Source: Phycisphaerales bacterium
Lineage (GTDB): Bacteria > Planctomycetota > Phycisphaerae > Phycisphaerales > SM1A02
Length of the DNA stretch: 57,454 nt
Assembly (NCBI GenBank): GCA_009691705.1
Contig: SIAR01000013.1
Span: forward strand, 1-57,454
Reading direction: 5' to 3'
Below the pieces are notes generated by a model. The model made no database searches and was not told the DNA's origin. It saw only the letters and a program-made list of their open reading frames with translations. Position 1 is the first letter of the stretch. The number at the start of each line of letters is the position of its first letter. Both the position numbers and the translations under genes were made by a program. Below, one piece after another: positions 26,032 through 33,777 of this stretch.

Positions 26032-27057
26032 TTATGCCGCGCTGTCGAGTGGAATTATCTTCACAAGGTCGCCCACAACCTGGTCTGTGTTGACTCCGTC
26101 CGCCTGGGCGTTGAAGTTCAACATGATTCTGTGCCGCATCACCGGAAGCACAACGGCGTGTAGGTGGTGCGGCATCACGTGGCGCTCGCCAGACATGAGT
26201 GCCTTAGCTTTCGCCGCGAGAATAAGAAACTGACTCGCGCGTGGCCCAGCGCCCCACGAAACATAATCGCGTATGAACTTCGGAGAGCGTTCGTCGAGCC
26301 GTGTCGCACGAACGATGCGAAGCGCGTACTGCACAACATGATCTGCCACTGGCACCTCGCGCACGAGTTGTTGAATGCGAATGCACTCTGGTGCGCCAAG
26401 CACTGGGGATGGCTTGCCGTGTACCACCCCGGTGGTCCGCTTCACGATTTCCATCTCTTGATTCTCGGTGGGGTATCCAATTCGCACGAGAAACATGAAT
26501 CGATCGAGTTGGGCTTCGGGAAGCGGATATGTGCCCTCCTGTTCGATTGGATTCTGCGTCGCAAGAACGAAGAATGGTTTGGGAAGGGCGTGTGTGTATC
26601 CACCGACAGTGACTTGTCCCTCTTGCATCGCCTCAAGAAGTGCGGCCTGAGTCTTAGGTGGCGTGCGATTGATTTCGTCGGCGAGAATCACATTCGCGAA
26701 CACTGGTCCCTTCACGAAGTGCAGGCTTCGCCCGCCTGTTTGTTTGTCTTCTTGGATCACCTCACTGCCGGTGACGTCGCTGGGCATCAGGTCTGGTGTG
26801 AACTGAATTCGTGAAAACCCAAGCGTGAGTGTTTGGGCGATCGTTGAGATGATCAGAGTCTTTGCCAGTCCAGGAACCCCTTCGACGAGGGTGTGTCCGC
26901 CACAAAACATCGCCAGCAGAATCTGATCGAGAATCGCCTCTTGCCCAACGATTGTCTTGGTGAGCTGTGAGCGAATCTCTGTGGCGGCAGCCTCGACGGC
27001 ACCAGCCGCTTCGATCATGTCTGAGCTGTGAAGACGTTCGATAAAGTTTGAAGACAT
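26032..27057 (-). CDS. MoxR-family AAA+ ATPase
   Basis: This 341-residue AAA+ ATPase has Walker A GVPGLAKT at 60-67 and Walker B VILADEINRTPPKTQAALLEAM. The sensor region LATQNPIEQEGTYPLPEAQLDRF and the C-terminal lid are also typical of MoxR. MoxR proteins act as chaperones that load cofactors or remodel VWA proteins. This is the first gene of a seven-gene operon that continues to 14050, and all partners expected of the MoxR-DUF58-VWA type are present. A GAGG Shine-Dalgarno lies 10 nt before the ATG. Confidence 0.95.
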   Translation of the reverse strand: MSSNFIERLHSSDMIEAAGAVEAAATEIRSQLTKTIVGQEAILDQILLAMFCGGHTLVEGVPGLAKTLIISTIAQTLTLGFSRIQFTPDLMPSDVTGSEVIQEDKQTGGRSLHFVKGPVFANVILADEINRTPPKTQAALLEAMQEGQVTVGGYTHALPKPFFVLATQNPIEQEGTYPLPEAQLDRFMFLVRIGYPTENQEMEIVKRTTGVVHGKPSPVLGAPECIRIQQLVREVPVADHVVQYALRIVRATRLDERSPKFIRDYVSWGAGPRASQFLILAAKAKALMSGERHVMPHHLHAVVLPVMRHRIMLNFNAQADGVNTDQVVGDLVKIIPLDSAA

Positions 27058-27505
27058 GTAGTGGGGACCTCAACGAAAGTATATTGCTGTGCTAGCTGCG
27101 GCTTCGCTGGTTATGCACTGAGTACACACAGACAAACCGTGCCGCAGTAGTCGCTGGTTGATCTGGTCGATCCGGTCCGCCATGCCTTGCTCGATCACCA
27201 ACCAAGCCGATTCGACCCGACAGATAATGTCTCTGTTCCTTGTAATAGAAGTCTCTTCCTCCTCCTAGTAGTGGTGTTTGTAAATTGTTGACAATAATAT
27301 CAACAACACCATAAACAACTACCCAACAACAACTTACAACCACCACAAACCACTAACCACCTGTCAACTCACAGTCGCACCACTCCAGCCGAGTTCGACC
27401 AACCAACCCCAACCGACAGCAGGCCTAGGTTTCGTTGTGTTTCGCGCCAAACCAACCATCTCTCGCCGACAGCAAACAGACGGTTTTCAACATAGCGAAA
27501 ACAAC
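27058..27505. other. gene-free region between dnaA and moxR with composition switch
   Basis: I see no convincing gene in these 448 bp. A short minus-strand reading at 27092-27346 has low-complexity start sequence and is probably chance. The region holds a 72-nt stretch without any G on the plus strand (27291-27362); the 60 bases 27301-27360 contain 30 A, 25 C and 5 T. Just before it is a dyad TTGTTGA/TCAACAA around an 8-nt AT-rich centre (about 27285-27306). The complementary strand of the tract carries several GG pairs and could form a two-tetrad quadruplex. No clear DnaA box (TTATNCACA) is present; the nearest is TTATGCACT near 27110. Confidence 0.6.
27078..27083 (-). promoter_or_regulatory. 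putative -10 element of the moxR operon
   Basis: On the minus strand TATACT lies 20 nt before the moxR ATG, with a GAGG Shine-Dalgarno between. That fits a short leader. No convincing -35 hexamer is visible. Confidence 0.4.
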
Positions 27506-28867
27506 TCAACCGACAGGCGCGTGGCGCTGAATGGTGCCCTCAATTCGATCGATCGCCTGGGCAAGCTCAAGATCTGTGTTGCGAGTGCGCTCAACCTTCT
27601 TTTCTGCATGCAGCACAGTCGTGTGATCGCGCCCACCAAAATAACCACCGATTTCTTCAAGGCTGTATCGCGTGTGTTTTCGAGCGAGCCACATGCAAAT
27701 CTGTCGCGGCAAAGCAATAGATTTGTGTCGGCGTTTTGACATGAGGTCAGAGAGTTTGATGTCGTAGTAAAGCGTCACCGCATCAATAATCATTTGAATC
27801 GTCGGCTTCGTTGAAACAGAAGATGGAGGACGGTCATCAGCCAACGCGCGCTTGGCCACATCGAGTGTCATAGTGAGACCGTTGGCCATCGCGAATCCAC
27901 GCACTTTCGTGAGCGATCCCTCTAACTCTCGGATGTTCGTGTCGATGCGCGACGCGATGAATGCCGGAATGTCGTCGGCGATATCAAGCCCCAACATCGC
28001 AGATTTTGCCTTTAAGATCGCAACACGTGTCTCGTAACAAGGCTTGTCGACACGGGCGACGAGACCACAATTGAACCGGCTCACCAACCGCGCCTCAAGA
28101 TCTGGGATCTCGTTTGGAGAAGCATCAGAAGAGAGAACAAGTTGTTTTCCAGCCTGATAGAGCGAGTTAAAGGTGTGAAAAAACTCTTCTTGCGTCTGAT
28201 CACGCTTCGAGAGAAAGTGAATGTCATCGATTACCAACATGTCGAGGTTGCGAAAGCGGTGTCGAAAATCTTGCATCCGTCCTGACTTCACACAACCCAA
28301 GAACAACTCAGAGAAAGTCTGACACGATAAATATCCAATACGCGCCGACGGGCGTTGTCGAAGAACAGTTTGACAGATCGCCTGCAGCAGATGCGTCTTA
28401 CCGAGTCCAACCCCACCATGAATGAAGAGTGGGTTGTATGCACCACCAAGGTTCGCGCTCACCGCGATTGCCGCAGCGTGGGCAAGACGGTTTCCAGGAC
28501 CAACAACAAACGTGTCGAATATGTAATCAGGCGAGAGAAGCAACTGTTCATCGAGTTCAGATGGGGCAAGTCCACCCACCAATGTCATCGGCGGGGCATC
28601 GCCACTCTCACACTCTTCACCAACAAAGCGAACCGCGAGCAACCGTCCTGTAATTGCCTGTGCCGCTTCAGTGAATGGTGCCAAACAAGTTCGTTGTAGG
28701 TAGTTGCGGCGAACCGGCTCACCAACAAGCAATGTCAGCACACCTCCATCGACATCAACAGGTTCAATCTCATCAAACCAATGACGACAGATTTCAGGAT
28801 AGTTCTTGCGTAGGAACGCAGTGAGCTGAACCTTCAGGTCATCAGTTGGCGCGGGCGTCTTTCTCAT
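27506..28867 (-). CDS. dnaA: chromosomal replication initiator DnaA
   Basis: At 453 residues this is a full-length DnaA, which binds DnaA boxes and opens oriC. The N-terminal domain I covers about 1-85. Walker A GGVGLGKT is at 151-158, Walker B LVIDDIHF at 211-218, and the arginine-finger region (LEARLVSRFNCGLVA) follows. The C-terminal DNA-binding domain carries the signature RDHTTVLHAEKKV. The neighbours are not dnaN, recF or gyrB, the usual oriC-linked genes, but moxR downstream and a metallo-beta-lactamase gene upstream. It sits next to the apparent strand-composition switch near 27.3 kb. Confidence 0.96.
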   Translation of the reverse strand: MRKTPAPTDDLKVQLTAFLRKNYPEICRHWFDEIEPVDVDGGVLTLLVGEPVRRNYLQRTCLAPFTEAAQAITGRLLAVRFVGEECESGDAPPMTLVGGLAPSELDEQLLLSPDYIFDTFVVGPGNRLAHAAAIAVSANLGGAYNPLFIHGGVGLGKTHLLQAICQTVLRQRPSARIGYLSCQTFSELFLGCVKSGRMQDFRHRFRNLDMLVIDDIHFLSKRDQTQEEFFHTFNSLYQAGKQLVLSSDASPNEIPDLEARLVSRFNCGLVARVDKPCYETRVAILKAKSAMLGLDIADDIPAFIASRIDTNIRELEGSLTKVRGFAMANGLTMTLDVAKRALADDRPPSSVSTKPTIQMIIDAVTLYYDIKLSDLMSKRRHKSIALPRQICMWLARKHTRYSLEEIGGYFGGRDHTTVLHAEKKVERTRNTDLELAQAIDRIEGTIQRHAPVG

Positions 28868-28922
28868 AGGTCAACTGACACAGGTGCCAGATGTTCCAAG
28901 TTAGAACTGACTATCAGCCCCG

Positions 28923-29873
28923 TCAACTTGTTTCGGTGATTTCTCCCGAAGAAACTTCAGTTGTTGGCACTTCGTCGAACTCAATAGCTTGCGCTTCGAG
29001 ACGCTTTCGATTGGCGCGAAAGTCCATGAGCATATGAACAGAATCTGCCCCGCGACTCCCCGCAACATCGTTGAGTTTCTCTCTCGCGAGTGCTAGCAAC
29101 GCGCGGCGCGAAGCGTGCACGACCACAACATACTGCGCTTTCCAGGCAGCAAGCAGTGGGCGTAGATCTTCAACGTGCAGGTGTTTTCCAATCTTCGCCT
29201 TGTCTTGGTGATCCAGATCAAAAAAGGTGCACTCAGTAATGACAACTCGCGCATTCACAAAGTCGGCGTGGTAGAGAAATGGAGCAGGTTCGGTGTCACC
29301 CGTGTACGCAACGAGCGGAACCTCCACAACCCGTGAGATTTCATCACCTGCCAATCGAAGTTGTCGCACGCGCTCTTGTGGAAGATCGATGAACTCTTCA
29401 CGCAACTTCTTGCGTCTCTCAACCAGCGCATACGCAAGGCTTGGTATGGTGTGACTAGAAGCATGGGCGCGCAGGTATGTGTTGGGCTTGACCTCAACCT
29501 CATCTCCAGGCTCCATCCCAACAATCTCAAATGGAGTCTCTTGACGCTCGAGAGCGATCCAAGAACGCATCATTGCCCGAAGCGGCTCAGCCATCACAGC
29601 TGGGCAGTAGCACTTTCCAGTGGGCAGTTTCTGAAAAAACCGCTGGCTGAAGTAGTATGGCAGGCCCGCCACATGGTCCATATGGGTGTGAGAAAGCGCC
29701 AATATTGGTGCAGAAAGCACGGGACGGGGGCAAAGACCAATATCGAAAACAATGTTGTATTCAGGAATTCCAACAGCTGTTTGCTCTCCAGCCACAGAAA
29801 TGCCCTGCACCCGAATTGGTGGCAAATAAAGAAAGCCAATTTGACCGTCGCGTGGGGCTTGTCTGGGGACCAT
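28923..29873 (-). CDS. metallo-beta-lactamase fold protein, RNase Z-like
   Basis: This 316-residue protein contains the metal motif SHTHMDHVAG at 61-70, a later ASSHTIPSLAY, AYTGDTEP and a C-terminal VVHAS. That is the metal ligand set of the ElaC/RNase Z-like branch of the metallo-beta-lactamase fold. RNase Z cuts the 3' trailer from pre-tRNA, but this protein starts with an unusual ~40-residue region and lacks a clear flexible arm. A tRNA-processing role is therefore not certain. It is transcribed away from the HPt gene and towards dnaA, 55 bp upstream of dnaA. Confidence 0.75.
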   Translation of the reverse strand: MVPRQAPRDGQIGFLYLPPIRVQGISVAGEQTAVGIPEYNIVFDIGLCPRPVLSAPILALSHTHMDHVAGLPYYFSQRFFQKLPTGKCYCPAVMAEPLRAMMRSWIALERQETPFEIVGMEPGDEVEVKPNTYLRAHASSHTIPSLAYALVERRKKLREEFIDLPQERVRQLRLAGDEISRVVEVPLVAYTGDTEPAPFLYHADFVNARVVITECTFFDLDHQDKAKIGKHLHVEDLRPLLAAWKAQYVVVVHASRRALLALAREKLNDVAGSRGADSVHMLMDFRANRKRLEAQAIEFDEVPTTEVSSGEITETS

Positions 29874-30009
29874 TGGTGGGCAGCCTGAAAGTTCGATTCG
29901 ATTGGGGGCGAATGTTCGATAGTAGCAAGGGCGGCTATTTCAAAAAGCAGCCACCTTAGTTTGCACACCAAACCAACAGAATCGACAATATGAACGGAAT
30001 CACAAGCGA

Positions 30010-30339
30010 ATGACAAATAACCAGGCCGACTACCAACATTTCAAACTTCACAGTTCAGCAGCCAACGATCTCGAGATTCGCGACCTAATCGAACTATTCG
30101 TTCGTGAAATGCCAGGGCGTATCAAGTTTGCCAACGATGCCTTTATGCGTGGCGATCGACTGCGACTTCAGTTCTGGGCCCACCAACTCAAGGGAAGTGC
30201 TGGTGGGTATGGATTTGCGCAGATCACAATTGAGGCAACCAAACTCGAGAACACAATCATTCGAAACGAATCAGCAGACTGCGTGTTTGTAGCGCTGCGA
30301 CGAGTGCTTGATCTTTGTGAGCGCGCAACAATCGAATGA
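30010..30339 (+). CDS. histidine phosphotransfer (HPt) domain protein
   Basis: This 109-residue single-domain protein has the HPt motif AHQLKGSAGGYGF with the phospho-accepting His at 58, embedded in a four-helix pattern. HPt proteins relay phosphate between a hybrid histidine kinase and a response regulator. The stop overlaps the start of the REC-GGDEF gene (ATGA), which points to that regulator as its phosphate partner. No histidine kinase is in the window. Confidence 0.9.
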   Translation: MTNNQADYQHFKLHSSAANDLEIRDLIELFVREMPGRIKFANDAFMRGDRLRLQFWAHQLKGSAGGYGFAQITIEATKLENTIIRNESADCVFVALRRVLDLCERATIE

Positions 30340-31268
30340 CAATGTCTGAGACAACAGAATCCAACCTCCCAACAGTTCTGGCGATCGATGACTCTGAGTT
30401 GATTCATCGACTTCTGCGCGCGCGCCTTCATAACGAACGGGTGCAACTCCACACAGCAATCAGTTCGCGTGAAGGACTCGAGATCGCGCGATCTCTGAAA
30501 CCAGACGTCATTCTGCTCGATCTCGACATGCCAGAAATGGATGGGTTCAAGGTCATTGAGCGACTCAAAGAAGATCCAACAACACAAGACATTGCAGTGA
30601 TCTTTGTGAGCGCATCAAACGATATGGCGAACCGCGTGCGCGGCCTTGATCTCGGCGCAGTCGACTTCATCGCAAAACCATTCGATGTTGTTGAGCTCAA
30701 GGCGCGATTGCGATCAGCGCTGCGCGTGCAACACCTCATCAAGATCCTTGCCCAAAAGGCACAGATTGATGGTGCAAGCGGACTCTGGAACCGCACCTAC
30801 TTTGATCAGCGCCTCGCGGCAGAGATCTCTGAGGCCAACCGCTACAACAAACCACTTTCACTCACCATCATTGACCTTGACGGGTTCAAGTCAACCAACG
30901 ATCAATTTGGCCACCTTTTTGGCGATCTAGTCATTGAGCGCTTCTCAAACATATTGAATAGCGGAAGAACGAGCGACGTCGCGTGCCGGTATGGCGGTGA
31001 GGAGTTCAGCGTCATTCTTCCGCAAACAACAGCCACAGAAGCGCGTGAGGTCGCCGAACGATGGCGCAATCAACTCGCGAACACGACCTGGCACGACCAC
31101 TCAGGTCTTATGCTAACCGCAAGTTTCGGCGTGTGTGATCTTGAATGCCTTGACTTTCCGCGCACCCCGGCGAAACTCGTCGCCGCTGCAGATCAGGCGA
31201 TGTACAACGCGAAGAAGTGCGGTCGCAACCGTGTTGATGTCTTCTCGCCAACACTCATCCGAAAGTAA
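30336..31268 (+). CDS. response regulator diguanylate cyclase (REC-GGDEF)
   Basis: This 310-residue protein has a receiver domain (acidic DD at 18-19, phospho-acceptor Asp 62 in LLDLDMPEMDGF, Lys in AKPFD). A GGDEF domain follows with the active motif GGEEF. The inhibitory-site motif RTSD lies five residues before it, so product feedback is expected. It makes cyclic di-GMP from GTP in the cytoplasm. The domain order resembles PleD but with one receiver. It is translationally coupled to the HPt gene. A PilZ protein, the usual c-di-GMP receptor, is encoded 2 kb further on. Confidence 0.94.
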   Translation: MTMSETTESNLPTVLAIDDSELIHRLLRARLHNERVQLHTAISSREGLEIARSLKPDVILLDLDMPEMDGFKVIERLKEDPTTQDIAVIFVSASNDMANRVRGLDLGAVDFIAKPFDVVELKARLRSALRVQHLIKILAQKAQIDGASGLWNRTYFDQRLAAEISEANRYNKPLSLTIIDLDGFKSTNDQFGHLFGDLVIERFSNILNSGRTSDVACRYGGEEFSVILPQTTATEAREVAERWRNQLANTTWHDHSGLMLTASFGVCDLECLDFPRTPAKLVAAADQAMYNAKKCGRNRVDVFSPTLIRK

Positions 31269-31279
31269 TCTCCACGGCA
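31266..31279 (+). promoter_or_regulatory. putative -10 for recO, overlapping a stop codon
   Basis: TAATCT begins with the TAA stop of the diguanylate cyclase gene and is 8 nt before the recO ATG. No Shine-Dalgarno is present. It fits the window-wide TANNNT pattern. Confidence 0.3.
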
Positions 31280-32050
31280 ATGACCGTGTTTGATGATGAG
31301 GCGGTTTGTATCCGCCACTGGGACTATTCAGAGACGAGCCAAACGGTCGGACTGTTTTCAAAACAGTATGGGATCGTTCGCGCAATCGCGAAGGGGTCGC
31401 GCCGAGAACGCGCCGCATTCTCGGGTGGAGTCGACCTTCTCACACACGCCGACCTTTCAATGACACTAAATCCCGGGAGCGATCTTGCAACTTTAACCCA
31501 ATGGTCACTACGCGAAAACTTCCCAAAGATTCGCTCGGACGTGCAGTCGAACAAGATTGCATACTTCGCAGCAGATCTTGTTGGCAGGTTGCTTGAAGTG
31601 AACGATCCCCATCCAAATGTCTTTGGAAGCTTGCTCTCGCTCTTACGCACAATCGGAACCAACCACAGCGAGTGTGGTGATCCAACCGAGCCAACACCAG
31701 AAATCAACGACTGCGCACTACTCGACTTTCAGTGGATCCTGCTGCGTGAAGCTGGCTACCAACCAATTCTTGGATATACGCCAGAGAGTGTCGAAGCCAC
31801 CCACTTCGATCCACGCGACGGTGGGCGAGTAACAGCGCTTCCAACCCCAACAACCTGGAGGGTGCGCCCAAGCACAATCGCCGCACTACAGCGCGTGAAA
31901 GAGCATGAGAGCGGCACATTACTCATGCTTGATCGCGAGGTGGTTGGTCGAGCAAACCGCTTACTCGCCGCATATGTTCGCGATGTAATCGGGGAAGAAC
32001 CATTCACACTGCGCAGGCTGTTTGGGGTGCTCCCCAAGCCAAATATGTGA
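31280..32050 (+). CDS. recO: DNA repair protein RecO
   Basis: The 256 residues open with an OB-fold of the RecO type: AVCIRHWDYSETSQTVGLFS, then YGIVRAIAKGSRRERA, the family hallmark. A helical domain follows with LLDFQWILLREAGYQP. RecO works with RecR and RecF to load RecA onto gapped single-stranded DNA. It begins 11 bp after the diguanylate cyclase stop. TAATCT (31266-31271), whose TAA is that stop codon, lies 8 nt before its ATG and may be a promoter element. Confidence 0.9.
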   Translation: MTVFDDEAVCIRHWDYSETSQTVGLFSKQYGIVRAIAKGSRRERAAFSGGVDLLTHADLSMTLNPGSDLATLTQWSLRENFPKIRSDVQSNKIAYFAADLVGRLLEVNDPHPNVFGSLLSLLRTIGTNHSECGDPTEPTPEINDCALLDFQWILLREAGYQPILGYTPESVEATHFDPRDGGRVTALPTPTTWRVRPSTIAALQRVKEHESGTLLMLDREVVGRANRLLAAYVRDVIGEEPFTLRRLFGVLPKPNM

Positions 32051-32060
32051 ATCCCGTGCA

Positions 32061-32072
32061 TAGACTCGCGAT
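32061..32072 (+). promoter_or_regulatory. putative -10 for the M16 peptidase gene
   Basis: TAGACT at 32061-32066 lies exactly 6 nt before the GTG start at 32073. No Shine-Dalgarno is visible, so a leaderless transcript is suggested. Confidence 0.4.
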
Positions 32073-33305
32073 GTGAAAACAATCTATCGAGAGACAACAC
32101 TTGCCAACGGTTTACGTATCGCCGCTGAGTGTGCGCCAGACGCAGCAAGTGCCGCGGTTGGGCTCTTTGTTGGTACAGGCGCGCGCGACGAGCCCAAAGA
32201 ACTTATGGGGGTGAGCCACTTTCTAGAGCACATGATGTTCAAAGGATCTGCAACACGCCTAGCGCGCGAAGTGAATGAGGCGTTCGATCGCATCGGTGCG
32301 CGAAACAACGCTTTCACATCCCACGAGATGACCGCGTATCACGCGCACGTGCTTCCAGAACACTGCAGCGAGTCACTCACGCTGGTGGCCGACCTGCTGC
32401 GACCAGCCCTGCGCGAGGAGGACTTTCAACAAGAGCGCCACGTGATTCTTGAAGAGATCGCGATGTACGAAGACAACCCATTTTGGGTCATCTACGAGCG
32501 CGCGCTTGAGGTCTACTTCAAAGACCATCCACTTGGATTTCGAGTGCTTGGAACCAAAGAGTCTGTCGGTGCCATGACGCGCAACCAGATGCACGAGTAC
32601 TTCACTGAGCGATATTCGCCAGCAAACACAGTGCTCGTTGCCGCCGGCAAAATCGACTTTGATGCCCTTGTGGCGCAGGCGGCGCGCGAGACGGCGGAGT
32701 GGAAGTCAACCAGTGTGAAGCGCGTGTATCCCACGTGGAGTCCAAATGCAGGCTCGTTCACGATCGCGATAACAAAGGCGACGCGTGGATACATGGTGCT
32801 CTTGTGGCCTGCGCCATCACAAACAGATTCACGGCGCTACGCCGCAATGCTCTGCGCCCAAATCATCGGAGATTCCGAAGGATCGCGCCTGCACTGGGCA
32901 CTCGTCGAAACAGGAATCGCAGTGCACGCAGCGGTCGGATTTCATGGGCGCGATGGCAGCGGCGAATGTGTGGCATCGATCGTGTGCGCGACCGAAGACC
33001 TCGACAAGGCTGAGAAAATTGTGCGCCGAGAGTGCCAGCAATTGAGCGAGTCACTCACAGAAGATGATCTCGTTCGGGCGCGAAGAAAAATTGCCACAGC
33101 CGTCGCGGTCGCTGGAGAGAGTCCATCAGGAAGGATGCAGCGTCTTGGAAGTGTGTTGACATCAATTGGTGTGTTCAGTCCGCTCGAGGCAGAACTGGAA
33201 AAGATCAACGCGTTGACGCTCGAAGACTTGCGCACACACTTACAAGAGTTTCCCTATGAGCCCGTTGTTGTTGCGCGCGCTGTTCCGCCGTCAGAGCAGA
33301 CGTAG
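32073..33305 (+). CDS. M16 family zinc peptidase (active type)
   Basis: This 410-residue processing-peptidase-like protein starts at a GTG. The inverted zinc motif HFLEH is at 49-53 in the context GVSHFLEHMMFKG, with a distal Glu in ILEEIAMYEDNP, so the active site is intact. The C-terminal half carries the substrate-binding-type region IGDSEGSRLHWALVE in place of the usual R/Y pair. M16 peptidases degrade peptides or cut leader sequences, often as pairs of an active and an inactive subunit. An inactive-type homologue is encoded at 42608-43855. Its 3' end overlaps the convergent PilZ gene by 15 bp. Confidence 0.92.
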   Translation: MKTIYRETTLANGLRIAAECAPDAASAAVGLFVGTGARDEPKELMGVSHFLEHMMFKGSATRLAREVNEAFDRIGARNNAFTSHEMTAYHAHVLPEHCSESLTLVADLLRPALREEDFQQERHVILEEIAMYEDNPFWVIYERALEVYFKDHPLGFRVLGTKESVGAMTRNQMHEYFTERYSPANTVLVAAGKIDFDALVAQAARETAEWKSTSVKRVYPTWSPNAGSFTIAITKATRGYMVLLWPAPSQTDSRRYAAMLCAQIIGDSEGSRLHWALVETGIAVHAAVGFHGRDGSGECVASIVCATEDLDKAEKIVRRECQQLSESLTEDDLVRARRKIATAVAVAGESPSGRMQRLGSVLTSIGVFSPLEAELEKINALTLEDLRTHLQEFPYEPVVVARAVPPSEQT

Positions 33306-33632
33306 TCCAGCATCCCACACATCGATGCGCCCCGACTCGTCGCGCACACCACGACACCACGAGATGACCGCCGCCCGATCAAAGGTGATCAAACCATCCT
33401 GAAACATCACCCGACCAGTCATTCCTTCGGGAAGAATGTTCGATGAACGAATGCGAAGACCACTCTCAGAGAGATCGAGCCCTGCGTACGAGTTTGTGAT
33501 CAGTGGAGAGTGATGCCAACGAATTGCCACCGAGCACGAGATACCACGCCGCCCAGCGTCACGGCGCTCATCCGCAAGCGCCTGTTCGGCAGCTCGCCGT
33601 AGAACCGCACGAATTGATTGATTTGGTTCCAT
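33291..33632 (-). CDS. PilZ domain protein
   Basis: This 113-residue protein starts at the ATG at 33632, which has a good Shine-Dalgarno (GGAGGG). A longer reading to 33725 has no such support. The basic stretch RRDAGRRG provides an RxxxR motif, and DLSESGLRI provides the (D/N)xSxxG motif that binds cyclic di-GMP. It is likely a c-di-GMP receptor or adaptor in the cytoplasm and may respond to the diguanylate cyclase encoded 2 kb away. It is convergent with the M16 peptidase gene. Confidence 0.82.
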   Translation of the reverse strand: MEPNQSIRAVLRRAAEQALADERRDAGRRGISCSVAIRWHHSPLITNSYAGLDLSESGLRIRSSNILPEGMTGRVMFQDGLITFDRAAVISWCRGVRDESGRIDVWDAGLRLL

Positions 33633-33777
33633 CGTGTGACCCTCCAAAAAGAACTCTAAGCCTTCATCACCGACACAAGTGAAGCAACACAACCAAACTC
33701 TGTTATATGCAGCGACGAGGCGCAAAACTGGTTTGCGATTTTTAAAGATTTCCCAAACATCACCATCAGTCTAGTTA

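Noticed and set aside
27092-27346. Minus-strand reading of 84 codons between moxR and dnaA
   Set aside because: The start is low-complexity Val/Cys/Tyr from the G-free tract, with no motif and no start signals.
27058-27505. A classical oriC with DnaA boxes
   Set aside because: No clear TTATNCACA cluster; only TTATGCACT near 27110 comes close. I report the composition switch instead.
33633-33725. Longer start of the PilZ protein
   Set aside because: The ATG at 33632 has a strong Shine-Dalgarno and the extension is Cys/Trp-rich without similarity.
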